Below are positions 28,701 to 38,978 of a stretch of DNA of 64,000 nucleotides, piece by piece. The stretch is from CAVTYH01 sp963773875 (GTDB taxonomy: Bacteria > Planctomycetota > Planctomycetia > Pirellulales > JADZDJ01). A model generated the notes under the pieces. It was not told where the DNA came from. It saw nothing but the letters and a program-made list of their open reading frames with translations, and did not search any database. Location of the stretch: NCBI GenBank assembly GCA_963773875.1, contig CAVZCV010000014.1:62001-126000 (forward strand). Direction: 5' to 3'. The stretch's first letter is position 1. Each line of letters opens with the position of its first letter. Both the position numbers and the translations under genes were made by a program.

Positions 28701-29918
28701 TCGAGCCGGAACTGTAATGGCCGTGGGGGTGTTTGCGACAAAGTTGACCGTGAATATGGTGCCGGTAACGGCATTTTGCGGACGGCCGCCATCAGCCGGC
28801 GGGCTGAAGCGTGGATCCATCCACGTGCCGGTCCAGATGTTCGGATTGTTTGGATCAGTGATGGCGCTGTCGTGAGTTTCCTTGTAGCAGACTAGAGTGC
28901 GATTCGGTGTGTTCGCGTCGTCCTCGCTGCTTGTCCAATAGGTCTTCCAAAACATCTCATTGCCGCTGGCAAAGACGAGACTAAGGCCAGCATCGCGTGC
29001 GGATTCGATATTCGCTCGTTCCTGACCTGACCAGTATTCATCATGGCCAACCGATAAGAATACTTTGTGATTCAAGAGCGCCGACGGAAGTGTTGCCACA
29101 TCAACAGCGGTGGTATAGTTCACATCGAATCCATTCGATTCGAGGTAGCGGACCATCGAATATTCTGCCCCAAAAACGTCAAGCGTCCCGTCAAGCCCTA
29201 AGAGAGGTCGGTTGTAACTGACAGCGAACGATCGACCTTGTGCAACCGCATTGGGGCCATAGAGACTGCTGTTGCCCCAATTGTTGTAGGCCTCCCAGGT
29301 TTCGTCGGAGGTCTTGAATAGCAGGTTGGAATTTCCCTCATCGTTCCGCACGACAAACACAATGTAGTTGGTTCCAGCAATTCCGTCTTCGCGCACTAGC
29401 TTGGCGAAATATATCCCGGACGTAGCGTCTTGCGGCACGGCCCAACTCGCTGACACTCCCCAGTTTCCGCAATCGACTAGACCTGCCGAGCCCTTATCGT
29501 GCGCATAGGAAGCGTCGACAATCGGGTCTGGTTGGTTTTGCGACACGGAAATTGATGGGTTGGTAATACTTGCCACCTCGCGGGCTCCCATCCCGCCGTA
29601 GTAGCCCATTCGATAAATGTCTAGCCGATAGGCGGAGGCGTTGGTATTGACCTTGAACTGGATGGTCTGTCCGTGGTCGACGCTCATCTGCGTGGCGAAT
29701 CCCTCGATGTTAGAATCGCCCGCTCCATCGATAAACCACTGGCTTGCCGGAGCGCCAGGAAGCTGATTTTCCTGCGCAATCGTCAGCATGGTTAAGAGTC
29801 GACGCTCTTCTAATGGCTCCGGCCAGCGTAACGAATATCGATTCGCTCGACGAATTGCCTTCGGATAAGAGCGACACCACCACGCCGTCAATCGGCGAAT
29901 TACGTAGAACTTGCGCAC
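25785..29918 (-). pseudogene. Giant surface protein: N,N-dimethylformamidase-like domain plus DUF4082/Ig repeats, four frameshifts
   Basis: About 1,380 codons read from GTG 29918, which has GAGG 6 bases upstream. The N-terminus has PLEERRLLT, a variant of the planctomycete LEPR-XLL export-associated motif. A domain like the C-terminus of N,N-dimethylformamidase large subunit follows (YRLDIYRMGYYGGMGAREVAS, SNLLFKTSDETWEAYNNWGNSS, VFLSVGHDEYWSGQERANIESARDAG). An Ig-like segment comes next, then three DUF4082 modules (SLWN...AVELGVKF...ITALRFYKDAANTGVHVG...YWVDVVLS) separated by two Big_5-like Ig domains (PPTVTAFIPASGSSNEAINSIANITFSEALNPTT). The protein ends after the third DUF4082. Frame changes are needed near 28640, 28440, 28310 and 27070. 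The chain is colinear and complete otherwise. It is probably an exported adhesin-like or enzyme-bearing surface protein. Confidence 0.85.
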
Positions 29919-30090
29919 GGGCAGCCTCTGCTCGTATGTATGAGAAGCGGGGGGACGGCGTCCCTGCCGCTGGCTGCCTTGCGATGGGCCGATTTCAAAA
30001 CTGGCCTGGTGCCAATTCCGGGCTTGATCCTTAACGTTGACTTTGCTGTTTGGCCCTTGCAGGTCGTCCTAACCCAGGAGGCAGAACTTA

Positions 30091-30330
30091 ATGTTAATTG
30101 GCGCAAATAAGGCAAACAAGGCTATTCACGTGGATTTTAGTGACTTTGACGTAACACGATATCCCACAACAGTTCAATCGGATACTCTTCTAAGCACGCG
30201 GGCAAAAATAGCCGGAATCATCGGTCTGCGCGTGCCAATCAAACAGCGAAAGAAGCGCGACTGCCCGAAGGCTTGGCTCGACAAGATGGTGCACGGCTTC
30301 GCTGGATTGCGCCCGTTACACCAGGGCTGA
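30091..30330 (+). CDS. Possible small hypothetical protein
   Basis: A 79-residue open frame with a strong ribosome site (AGGAGG, 9 bases before the ATG). It reads MLIGANKANKAIHVDFSDFD and later contains a basic stretch (PIKQRKKRDCPKAWLDKM). It ends one base before the stop of the convergent acetyltransferase remnant. No family is recognised; the call rests on the start signal. Confidence 0.35.
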   Translation: MLIGANKANKAIHVDFSDFDVTRYPTTVQSDTLLSTRAKIAGIIGLRVPIKQRKKRDCPKAWLDKMVHGFAGLRPLHQG

Positions 30331-30331
30331 A

Positions 30332-30772
30332 TTAAGTGCTCGCGCCATGCCCCTGAAGCCAGAAATGATAATCGTCTTGCACGCAAAAGACTCCGTAGCC
30401 TGACCGCTCATACAGTCGACAGGTAGGCCCGTTGGTCAGTTGAGTGACGACTCGAGCCTCGCGCACCCGATCCAGTATCCAATGCTGAGCGGCACGCATC
30501 AAGCTTTTACCTTTCCCAATCCCTCGGAAAGCAGCCGCAACAGCCACGAGTCCAATGCTGGCCGCTCCGCCGGATTCCGAGAGCGTTATCATGCCGACCA
30601 ACGGACCGTCGGGGGCGCCTTTGTGATCACTGTGCGGAACTACCAACACCATGTCGGCCAACTCTTTTGTCACACTGCGCTCAATCCAACTTTGACACAT
30701 AGCCGCGAACTTCACGTTGAAGAAGTGGGGATCGACTATCCCCCAATCTTTGTACCAGGGTCGGTAAGAGAA
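30332..30772 (-). pseudogene. wecD: WecD-like acetyltransferase, copy 1, N-terminal half deleted
   Basis: C-terminal half of a GNAT enzyme like dTDP-Fuc4N acetyltransferase. It carries WIERSVTKELADMVLVV, GPLVGMITLSESGGAASIGLVAVAAAFRGIGKGKSLMRAAQHWI with the acetyl-CoA loop (FRGIGKG), then CRLYERSGYGVFCVQDDYHFW. Copy 2 at 42995-43798 has the same sequence features and also the missing N-terminal half. Just upstream, residues FSYRPWYKDWGIVDPHFFNVKF join directly to the last codon of the GT2 remnant, so a deletion has fused the two genes' remains. Confidence 0.75.
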
Positions 30773-31679
30773 TCAGGGTGGCTTGCGGTTGACGTTCAGA
30801 TGCAAACGCCCAACGTATTCGCCCAAGATGCCTAATCCGAGTAATTGCAGGCCACCGAGAACCAGAATTGACTCGATTGTCGATGCATAACGTAGGTACG
30901 GTAATGCTCGCTGTCAGATGCAGATAGAAATGATACAAGCCCTACACAAAGCCGTTGATTGCCACCGTGAGGCCACACATGGAAACGAACTGCAGTGGCA
31001 ACAATGAAAAGTTCGTAAACAGATTAAGAGCCAGCGTCACGAGTTTTCGGAATCGGTAGCCCGACCTTCCTTTCGCGCGAGGATGGTGCGCCACAGTCAC
31101 TTCGCCGGTGCGGCGCGTGTTCCACGCTAGGAGACCGTCAACAAAGGTAGAGTTTAGTGAGTAAGAGAAATTGGCATCCAAGAGTTCCCGCCGCAGGATT
31201 CGAAACGCAGTTACAGTAACTGGCGATTGAAGCACAAGACGATAGAACCGATTTACAAGCCAAAAAGCAATATTCCTTCGGCCGGCGTGCTGCTTTCGAT
31301 CGTAAGTGCCGTACACCAAGTACAAATCGGACTCGTCGATCGCGGCTAGCAGTTTGGGAAGCTCTTCGGGTTGGTGTTGTAAATCGTCATCCATCGTGAC
31401 GATGTAGTCGCCTCGTACGTGCCGAAAGCCGCACATCAGTGTATTGTGCTGGCCATAGTTGCGCATCAACTGGATAGCAATGACGCGAGACGGGTCCTGG
31501 GATTGAATCTGCTACAGGACGAACCAAGATGCGTCGTGGCTCCCGTCGTCGACATAAACGCCTTCGAAAGATTTATACATTCCTATCAACGCAGCCTGCA
31601 ATCGATCGTGGAGCGTCGGCAGCATCTCCACGGAATTGTAGACCGGAATGACGACAGAAAGATCGACCGCGTCCATCAT
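30773..31679 (-). pseudogene. Polyprenyl-phosphate glycosyltransferase, copy 1, nonsense and frameshift
   Basis: GtrB/ArnC-like GT2 enzyme. It starts MMDAVDLSVVIPVYNSVEML with GAGGG upstream, and continues to VIAIQLMRNYGQHNTLMCGFRHVRGDYIVTMDDDLQHQPEELP (metal-binding DDD) and KLVTLALNLFTNFSLLPLQFVSM. An in-frame TAG at 31512-31514 replaces a Ser codon, judged from copy 2 (SWRVLSTFQQQDP against SWFVL-stop-QIQSQDP). A frame break near 30940 precedes the last helix (YASTIESILVLGGLQLLGLGILGEYVGRLHLNV). The nonsense codon lies in otherwise conserved sequence, so this copy appears truly dead. Confidence 0.8.
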
Positions 31680-31726
31680 TAGAACGCCCTCGCAAGTCGT
31701 TAGGGCGGCTTGATAAAGGAGGCCAT

Positions 31727-32902
31727 TCAGCGCCTTCTCAGGCAGCGGCGCAGCGCGCCGAACATCTCTGCCACAAACTCCTTGATCCTTGAAATCACTT
31801 CCATTTGCTCTGTTCTGGAGATTTCAAAGTAGAACGGCAGCCGCGCCAAGCGCGCGCTCAAGTCTTCCGTGACGGGCAAATCCCCCGTGCAATAACCGAA
31901 TGTTGACCCAACAGGCGACGTATGCAATGGTACGTAATGAAACACGGCAACTATATCGTGCTTCTTTAAGTGCGCAATCAGCGCGTCACGTGCGCTAGCA
32001 TTGGGCAGCACGATAAAAAACATGTGATAATTGCTCTCGCAGCCGAAAGGAATCTTGGGAAGCTGAAATAAACCGCGTTCTTCCAACGGCGCCAGATGAT
32101 CGCGATATAAATTGTAGATTTCGCGGCGGCGCTGATAGATCAATTCCAGCAGCTCCAGTTGTGCGTAGAGGTATGCGCACGAGATTTCATTGGGAACGTA
32201 CGAAGAGCCAACATCGACCCATGTGTACTTGTCCACCATGCCGCGCAGAAATCGGCTACGGTTGGTCCCTTTATCTCGAATAACATCCGCTCTCTCATTG
32301 TGCTCCCCTACGTTGATACACAGCGCGCCGCCTTCGCCACAAATGTAGTTTTTGGTGTCATGAAAACTGTAGGCGCCAAAGTGGCCGATGGATCCCAATG
32401 GTCGACCGTTATACGAAGAGTAAACGCCCTGCGCGGCGTCTTCTACCACGAACAAGCCATGTCGAACGGCGATCTCCATAATGCGGTCCATATCGCAGCT
32501 CACGCCAGCGTAATGCACGGGAAAAATCGCTTTGGTGCGAGTTGTGATGGCTTCTTCAATCAACTCTTCATCGATGTTCAACGTGTCGGGGCGGATGTCA
32601 ACAAACTTTGGCTTTGCCCCAAGTCGCACGATGGCATTGGCTGTTGAGACAAACGTGTACGAGGGCAAAATCACCTCATCACCGGGCCGCAGATCGCAGA
32701 GAATCGCTGCGATTTCCAACGCTGCAGTGCAGGAAGGCGTCATCAATACCTTGGCGATGCCAAATTCCGACTCTAACCGCCTGGCGCACAACTTGGTAAA
32801 GCGACCGTCAGCCGAAATCTCGCCATTAGTGACCGCCTGAGCAATGTAGTCCAACTCTTTGCCAGCAACAAAGGGCTTGTTGAAGGGAATCCGCGCAGCC
32901 AT
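31727..32902 (-). CDS. wecE: dTDP-4-amino-4,6-dideoxygalactose transaminase
   Basis: DegT/DnrJ/EryC1-type PLP aminotransferase, 391 residues from ATG 32902 (GGAG upstream); GTG 32909-32911 is an alternative. It matches WecE/RffA: MAARIPFNKPFVAGKELDYI, GDGRFT-like GEISADGRFTKLCARRLE, VLMTPSCTAALEIAAI, DEVILPSYTFVSTANAIV, VVEDAAQGVYSSYNGRPLGSIGHFGAYSFHDTKNYICGEGG with the PLP lysine at 184. WecE turns dTDP-4-keto-6-deoxyglucose into dTDP-4-amino-4,6-dideoxygalactose with glutamate. With rmlA, rmlB and wecD in this locus it supports a dTDP-Fuc4NAc pathway. The gene is intact. Confidence 0.92.
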   Translation of the reverse strand: MAARIPFNKPFVAGKELDYIAQAVTNGEISADGRFTKLCARRLESEFGIAKVLMTPSCTAALEIAAILCDLRPGDEVILPSYTFVSTANAIVRLGAKPKFVDIRPDTLNIDEELIEEAITTRTKAIFPVHYAGVSCDMDRIMEIAVRHGLFVVEDAAQGVYSSYNGRPLGSIGHFGAYSFHDTKNYICGEGGALCINVGEHNERADVIRDKGTNRSRFLRGMVDKYTWVDVGSSYVPNEISCAYLYAQLELLELIYQRRREIYNLYRDHLAPLEERGLFQLPKIPFGCESNYHMFFIVLPNASARDALIAHLKKHDIVAVFHYVPLHTSPVGSTFGYCTGDLPVTEDLSARLARLPFYFEISRTEQMEVISRIKEFVAEMFGALRRCLRRR

Positions 32903-33243
32903 AAACTCCACTCCACTACTGCTAGCGGGATGTATTTGAAGACAAAATTCGATGCAATCAGCTGCGTGTTGACCGATGCAACGTATGCGGGCCGCGCCGA
33001 CGTCGGCCTAGTTGACTTTATCGTGACCGATCGAGCCGAACTTGCGGATTATTCCAACGCTTCCGCCCGGGGCACTGATTGAGAGGACAGGCGCGTTGTA
33101 CGCAGATTTCCTGGAGCAGAGAGTTTGCGTTGTTGCTACCGATCGGGTCGCCCAGTCTGCTAGCGTTTTGGCGACGTCGAGGAACGGTCGGCTGTCATAG
33201 GGATCTCCGAGCCGAAATACGGCTCGAAATGACCGAATACGAC

Positions 33244-33890
33244 TTAGGGGCGCCCGCCAGCGTACCGAACCACGAAGCGGGCGTTGATGCCGTGATGCTC
33301 TTGGGTGTATCTCTGGTAGAGGGCATGACACTTAGGTTCGCCGACGAAGATGACATCGGCGCGCTCATACAAAGCACGCGACACAGCTTCAATGCCAAAC
33401 TTCTTCTTCATGGCCTGAAAGATGGGTGTAAACTGCCAGCGACGAGTTGATGGAGGTTTGAAAACGACGTCAAGTCGCGAAATGGTGAGTCGCCTGATAA
33501 AGAAAACCTGGAGCCCACATTACGTAAAGTTGGTCGTCTTGTGGTTGCATCGCGGCAATGGATTGCAACAAATCATGCAACGTGCGCCAAATACTGAACA
33601 AGATACAAATATGCTCCGTACCACGGAATCGACAGACAGGCAACATAAAGAGCTTAGAGGATGTGCCCAACGGCGACGTTGGTGAAGACCAAGTGCTCGT
33701 TGGGCACTAGACACTCTCCCTTGCCTGCTGCAATCATTGCCATTTGCAGATCGTCGTTGCTCTGAAAGCTGGGTGCGAGCGACGCGAAGACACATGCAAA
33801 TATTCCCGCCGTCGTCAGCAATGAGAATCGCAGTGGAGATCGGCAATCGCTATTCTCCCATCTCGTCACGAGAGACTCACTGAAAGCACG
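33244..33890 (-). pseudogene. Remnant of a large membrane protein (paralogue of the 36.8-38.7 kb gene)
   Basis: The N-terminal piece reads LRFSLLTTAGIFACVFASLAPSFQSNDDLQMAMIAAGKGECLVPNEHLVFTNVAVGHIL. It matches the paralogue's YDTNDDVFLTMIASGKGICHAPDDHLIFTNVVIGQAL. The C-terminal piece (FQAMKKKFGIEAVSRALYERADVIFVGEP, then YTQEHHGINARFVVRYAGG and a stop at 33244) matches the paralogue's last 80 residues. The roughly 400 residues between them are gone, and several frame changes are needed. Confidence 0.65.
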
Positions 33891-34091
33891 AATTGTTTCC
33901 AGTGTACAGCGATTCCGGCTTACGAGAGACCATTGACGGGCATACGCGATCGAGATCACCGTCGGTCGACAACAAGGGAGAGAAGCCATCGGTTGCAGTC
34001 ACAGTTAAGTCGTTGTGCATAAGCGATAGCTGCGACCTATGTCACGTGTCAATCAGACGCAGATGTTGAATCGGTCTGGCATTCAATACGC

Positions 34092-35018
34092 CTATGCTGC
34101 TTTTCGCATGCCTGATCGCACCGAGCCGCGACGGTTAGTCTCCGTTACAATCTGCCGAAGATGGTCGCCGTAGCTGTTTTTCAAGGGTCGGGCTGCCGCC
34201 GCAAGCTGGTCGACGTCGATGAAGCCCATTTGCAAAGCAATCTCTTCAATGCAGGCGATCTTGAGCTTTTGCCTCTGTTCAATTGACTGAACGAAAAGTC
34301 CCGCTTGGCTCAGCGATTCGTGTGTGCCAGTGTCGAGCCAAACGAAACCGCTCCCGAAACACTCCACCGCAAGTTGACCCAATTCAAGATACGCGCGATT
34401 TACATCCGTGATTTCCAGTTCGCCGTGCGCCGAGGGCTGGAGCCGAGAAGCGATGTCAACGACTTGAGGGTCATAGAAGTACAGCCCGGTCACCGCTAGG
34501 TTCGACCGTGGCTGCGACGGCTTTTCTTCCAGCGACACAGGCCTATCCTCGAAATCCAGTTCCACGACACCAAAACGTTCTGGGTCTTTTACTGGGCATG
34601 CAAATACCGTGGCGCCATCCGTCCGGTTGGCTGCGCGGGCGAGCATTGTTTGGAATCCACGTCCATAAAAGATATTGTCGCCCAGAATAAGCGCTACATG
34701 TTCGTCGCCTATGAATTCGCGGCCAATGAGGAACGCCTGTGCCAGTCCTTCCGGTCTCGGTTGCACCGCGTATTGAATGTCGATGCCGATATTGCGACCG
34801 TCACAGAGCAGCCGTTGGAACCCACCGATGTCGTGCGGAGTCGAGATGACCAAGATCTCTCGAATGCCGGCCAGCATTAACACCGAGAGTGGGTAATAAA
34901 TCATGGGTTTGTCATAAACGGGCAGCAATTGCTTGCTGACAGCCAATGTAAGCGGATGCAAGCGTGTGCCGGAGCCACCGGCCAAGATAATGCCTTTGCG
35001 GCAGCGAAATGTGTTCAT
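34092..35018 (-). CDS. rmlA: Glucose-1-phosphate thymidylyltransferase
   Basis: First step of dTDP-sugar synthesis: glucose-1-phosphate plus dTTP to dTDP-glucose. The 308-residue protein has the nucleotidyltransferase start GIILAGGSGTRLHPLTLAVSKQLLPVYDKPMIYYPLS, then QPRPEGLAQAFLIG, LILGDNIFYG, GVVELDFEDRPVSLEEKPSQPRSNLAVTGLYFYD and WLDTGTHESL. All signature regions are present and the length is typical. rmlB ends 3 bases upstream, so the two form an operon. A scrap of a second rmlA lies at 39.2-39.8 kb. Confidence 0.95.
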   Translation of the reverse strand: MNTFRCRKGIILAGGSGTRLHPLTLAVSKQLLPVYDKPMIYYPLSVLMLAGIREILVISTPHDIGGFQRLLCDGRNIGIDIQYAVQPRPEGLAQAFLIGREFIGDEHVALILGDNIFYGRGFQTMLARAANRTDGATVFACPVKDPERFGVVELDFEDRPVSLEEKPSQPRSNLAVTGLYFYDPQVVDIASRLQPSAHGELEITDVNRAYLELGQLAVECFGSGFVWLDTGTHESLSQAGLFVQSIEQRQKLKIACIEEIALQMGFIDVDQLAAAARPLKNSYGDHLRQIVTETNRRGSVRSGMRKAA

Positions 35019-35021
35019 GTT

Positions 35022-36089
35022 CTACGCACTCGCGCGGAGGAGCCCCAATCGTTGACGCCGGTACGAACCGCTTGTGACGCCGTTAACCCAACGGCGGTTT
35101 GCCAAATACCAATCGACAGTCAGCTGAAGACCGGTATCGAAATCCTGTAAAGGCTGCCAGCCCAATTCAAACCGTAGCTTACTAGCGTCGATCGCATAGC
35201 GTCGATCATGCCCTGGTCGGTCTTTGACATAGGTAATCAGTGACTTGCAGGGTCGATGTTCAAGTTGCGGCAGGCGGACGTCGATGACGCCGCAGATTGC
35301 TTCGACAATTGACAAATTGGTGCGCTCGCAATTGCCGCCGATGTTATACACCGCGCCAGGCTCTGCCGCCGCAAGCACGCGGCGAATCGCCCGGCAATGG
35401 TCTTCAACAAAGAGCCAGTCGCGCACCTGTTGACCGTCTCCGTACACCGGCAGCGGCTTCCCCTCGATCGCATTGAGGATCATCAGCGGAATTAATTTCT
35501 CCGGGAACTGGAACGGGCCGTAATTGTTTGAACAATTGGTGATTAGTGTCGGCAAGCCGAATGTGTGGTGATAAGCCCGTACAAAATGGTCGCAAGCGGC
35601 TTTTGAAGCGGAGTACGGTGAGTTAGGTGCGTAAGGCGTTGTTTCTACAAAGAATCCGCTCGGACCTAACGAGCCATACACTTCGTCCGTCGAGACTTGT
35701 AAGAAACGAAACGCTTTTGCCGCCTGTTCGTCCAGACCTTCCCAGTATTGCCGGATAGTTTCCAAGAGTCGAAAACTAGCCAGCACATTCGTTTTCACAA
35801 ATTCAGCGGGTCCATCAATCGACCGATCGACGTGCGATTCTGCCGCAAAATTAATGACGGTGCGCGGCCGGTGGTCCTCGAGCAACTTGGCGATGAGTGC
35901 GCTATCGCCGATGTCGCCTTGAACGAAAACATGTCGAGGGTTGACAATCACCGCCTCAAGTGAGTCGAGATTACCCGCGTACGTCAGCTTGTCAAGATTA
36001 ATGATCGCATCCGACTCTTCGGCTAGCCATTGACGCACGAAGCAACCGCCGATGAAACCAGCGCCACCCGTCACTAAAATAGTTTTCAT
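35022..36089 (-). CDS. rmlB: dTDP-glucose 4,6-dehydratase
   Basis: Converts dTDP-glucose to dTDP-4-keto-6-deoxyglucose. A 355-residue short-chain dehydrogenase fold: TGGAGFIGG (NAD binding, residues 7-15), NLDKLTYAGNLDSL, INFAAESHVDRSIDGP, STDEVYG (catalytic Asp-Glu 135-136), YSASK (Tyr159, Lys163), NCSNNYGPFQFPEKLIPLMILNA, DWLFVEDHCRAI and RPGHDRRYAID. It is the first gene of the rmlB-rmlA pair and probably of the whole leftward Fuc4NAc unit. Intact and of normal length. Confidence 0.95.
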   Translation of the reverse strand: MKTILVTGGAGFIGGCFVRQWLAEESDAIINLDKLTYAGNLDSLEAVIVNPRHVFVQGDIGDSALIAKLLEDHRPRTVINFAAESHVDRSIDGPAEFVKTNVLASFRLLETIRQYWEGLDEQAAKAFRFLQVSTDEVYGSLGPSGFFVETTPYAPNSPYSASKAACDHFVRAYHHTFGLPTLITNCSNNYGPFQFPEKLIPLMILNAIEGKPLPVYGDGQQVRDWLFVEDHCRAIRRVLAAAEPGAVYNIGGNCERTNLSIVEAICGVIDVRLPQLEHRPCKSLITYVKDRPGHDRRYAIDASKLRFELGWQPLQDFDTGLQLTVDWYLANRRWVNGVTSGSYRRQRLGLLRASA

Positions 36090-36513
36090 CAGAATATTTC
36101 CTGCGAGCGGTCGTTGCCTGTGGGTGGGCGGTCGCCAGCATCAGGCCCGTCCGCGACTGGGTCCGTTCCATGATAAGGCAAGGCAACCTCCCGCCCGTAA
36201 GAAGAACAAGCTCCGCATTGCTTGCACCCGCAACTCCGACTTGTCGAAGTGCTAGCGGCGCCCGAGACCTCGGCGTAAATGAGTGGCGCTGTTATCGGAA
36301 AGCGACTGTGGCGAAGTTTAATCAAGTTCGGTCCTTCACGACGTGATGGATAACGAACCTGAATCTTTCAACATCTCCACCGGGCATATCCCAGCGTTGA
36401 GGCCGCCTATTTTCGCCGCTCGGTGGAACAATTTGCGCAGTCCTGCGCAGGCGATGCTCGATAAAAATGATGCGGATTGTGCCGCAGTCCGGGCCGGCGC
36501 ACGTCCGCCTTGT
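36090..36513. other. Intergenic region upstream of rmlB
   Basis: It should contain the promoter of the leftward sugar operon. No gene or clear promoter was seen. The right end merges into the serine-recombinase scrap. Confidence 0.3.
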
Positions 36514-36831
36514 CATCCGCTGCAAGGGCTTGTCCGCTATGCCAAAGGTGGCCGCCCCTTCAATACTAACGGAGCCAAACAGCAGTACCTTACATGTGCG
36601 GGCTATCTCGATGGTAGTTGCACATGCAAGACACGTTTGCCGCGCAAACTGGCTGAGCGCCTAATTTCCAAAGCGATTAGCGATCGCATTTTCCAGTCGA
36701 ACGTTTGGCTCCTGTCGACCCTTGATCAGGCATTAAGCTTCTGGGGAAAGCGTCAACGAGATAACCCGGCGGTAGAACTGGCGGAGCCGCAAAAAGCGGC
36801 TATGCCACGGTTTAGAGATTCACTTGCGTAG
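36514..36831 (+). pseudogene. Serine recombinase C-terminal fragment
   Basis: The frame reads HPLQGLVRYAKGGRPFNTNGAKQQYLTCAGYLDGSCTCKTRLPRKLAERLISKAISDRIF. This resembles the zinc-ribbon and following helix of large serine recombinases, as in planctomycete resolvase-like proteins. In the ribbon the first cysteine pair (usually CxxC before GR) has become RYAKGG, while later cysteines remain. The catalytic N-terminal domain is absent. It lies between the two parts of the sugar locus, so it may mark an old insertion or rearrangement. Confidence 0.6.
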
Positions 36832-38698
36832 CACGTTTGGGCGGCCGGTGATGGACTCTAGTGCGGGAGGACGCACTTCAAACCGGCCGGCGACGTATTG
36901 TTTTTTGTCGGCGGCTGCTAACTGGACAAAGTCGACGTCGAGGCCGTAGTGTTCCTTTACGAATGTACTGAACAGGACGTCGTAGTCCCGCCATGTCACG
37001 AGAATGAGATCGCGTTGGTGGCAGATCGCCTGAGCCAGATCGGTGATGCCGAATTTGCGTTTCATCGCGTCGTGCCACGGCGTGCGCTGCGTCCAGCCAA
37101 TCTCGATCAAGGGCATTCGAGACCATGATTGCATGGTGTCGAACGGCGAAACCAGCTCATACGGTATAGACGCTTCCCAGCAAACGTACAGTGTCCGACC
37201 ATTTCGGCTGATGTCCGCCAAAAACGAATCGAAGATCGCACGGTCGCGGTGGATTCGAACGCTCCGCTGACATTGTGCATACAGGCCAAAGACCATGCCT
37301 GCGACTAATAGAATGATTGCCGTTCGCGTGCCAAACGACAAAGCCATCCAGCTCCCACGCCAATCAAACGGTCGCTCAGCATCCGCTTCATCGCGTCGGC
37401 GAACTTCACAGAAGGACATTGCCAGCGACACGGACAACGGAAACGATACCAACGGGAAATAAACCCGCCGCGGCACCAACTTGTCGTTGACAATCAGAAC
37501 CGAGATCAGAGCTAAACACACGATCGCCGAAGCGATGACGGCGCCTTTCCATTGCCGCGAATACACACTTATTAGAAAAAACGGCAACACGAGCGCAACC
37601 GCCCACACTGCGCGGTCACGCATTGGTCCGCGGACGATCTGCCAAAAGTATTTCGGCGTCAGTCGCTCGGTTTTCCACCGATACGATTCGAGGATCGTGC
37701 GTAGATTCGATTCGCTATACAAAACCGGATCGTCGTAATACCAATGAGAAATCATCTCATGATCGTTCTTCGACCAGCCCACCGCCGAAAAGACGCTGGC
37801 GGTTTTGTCCGTGTACGACGTCCATTCGTAATCATTAAATTTGATCCGCAGCCGGTTGTAGCTTAAGAAATCGCGCCATGCCGGGTCTCGCTGGTAATAA
37901 TTCCTGTTGTACTCCGTGAGGCCAAAGACGATGAGAGCACAAACGCCGGCAGCCGCTCCGGCGGTGAGTAGAAGCCGCCGTGAAGGCGGCCAGCCGATCA
38001 GAAACGCGATCGCAGGAATCGAAACGATGCGCCGTCAGGTAAAAGCATTCCAGCCGCACTAGCGAGGCCATCACCAAAAACGAGACCCCACAGACGATTA
38101 GTCCCCAGCGCACCGTGCCTGGTGGTAACTTCTGTTGACGCAGCGCGACAAGACAAACCAGCGCGCCGCTCTGTCCTGCGAGAAACGCCGTCGATGTGAA
38201 CTGCAAATTGTTCAACAGCAGCAGTTCGACAACGGCGAAATAGATCAAATACAGCAACAACTGCCGCCCGATCGCCGAGCGGCGCGTGATCGGGTCCAAA
38301 GCGGTCGACGGTTTGCGATCAATCGTTAGCGCACAATAAAGCAATGTCGCTTGCGCCAAATAATGGATTGTCAACAAATAGCATCCGTACCACGGAAAAG
38401 CCGGCCAAGTCTCGTAGAGCCACTTCAACGCCTGTCCGATCACCACATTGGTAAAGATCAGATGATCATCCGGCGCGTGACAGATCCCCTTACCCGACGC
38501 AATCATCGTCAAAAAGACATCGTCGTTGGTGTCATATCCGATTTGAAAGATCGCGATGCTGGCCGCCATCAGGACGAAAACCGCAATTAGCGCGAAGACA
38601 AACGGCCCAGCGATCGCCCAACCGACGATCCGGTGGCACAGCCGACGCATTCCGTCTTGAAGCCAAGTGCCACGACCGAAACTCGAGATCTCGTTCAT
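36820..38698 (-). pseudogene. Large polytopic membrane protein, one frameshift
   Basis: A membrane protein of about 625 codons that starts MNEISSFGRGTWLQDGMRR. Helices include FVFALIAVFVLMAASIAIFQIGY, LLLYLIYFAVVELLLL, AVWAVALVLPFFLISVY and TAIILLVAGMVFGLYAQ. Loop one carries YDTNDDVFLTMIASGKGICHAPDDHLIFTNV. A frame change near 38035 joins the two halves (RRIVSIPAIAFLIGWPPSRR continues the helix pattern). The soluble C-terminus includes WHDAMKRKFGITDLAQAICHQRDLILVTWRDYD. The layout resembles glycosyltransferase-like or polymerase-like membrane proteins of glycan loci, but no catalytic motif is certain. A shrunken paralogue lies at 33.2-33.9 kb. Confidence 0.7.
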
Positions 38699-38978
38699 GA
38701 GAGATTGTTCGACTTGCTTGCACCGCTAGCAGACCAGTGGCGGCGCACAGTTGAAGAGACGATGCGTTTTTATCGACTTCCTTCGGTAGCATGCTGCACG
38801 TAAATGAGTCGCTATCCGACGCGCCTTAGACTTTCCGGAAGCTCATCCGAGGGGGCTCTTGTGAAGTGTGGTAAAAGGGTGAACTTTACCGGCCTGTAAT
38901 GACGATACGAAGCACGCTTGTCTGCATAGATCTCGTCGCAGATTGCTAGCAATCGCGGCTCACATAGAGCGCGAGGAG

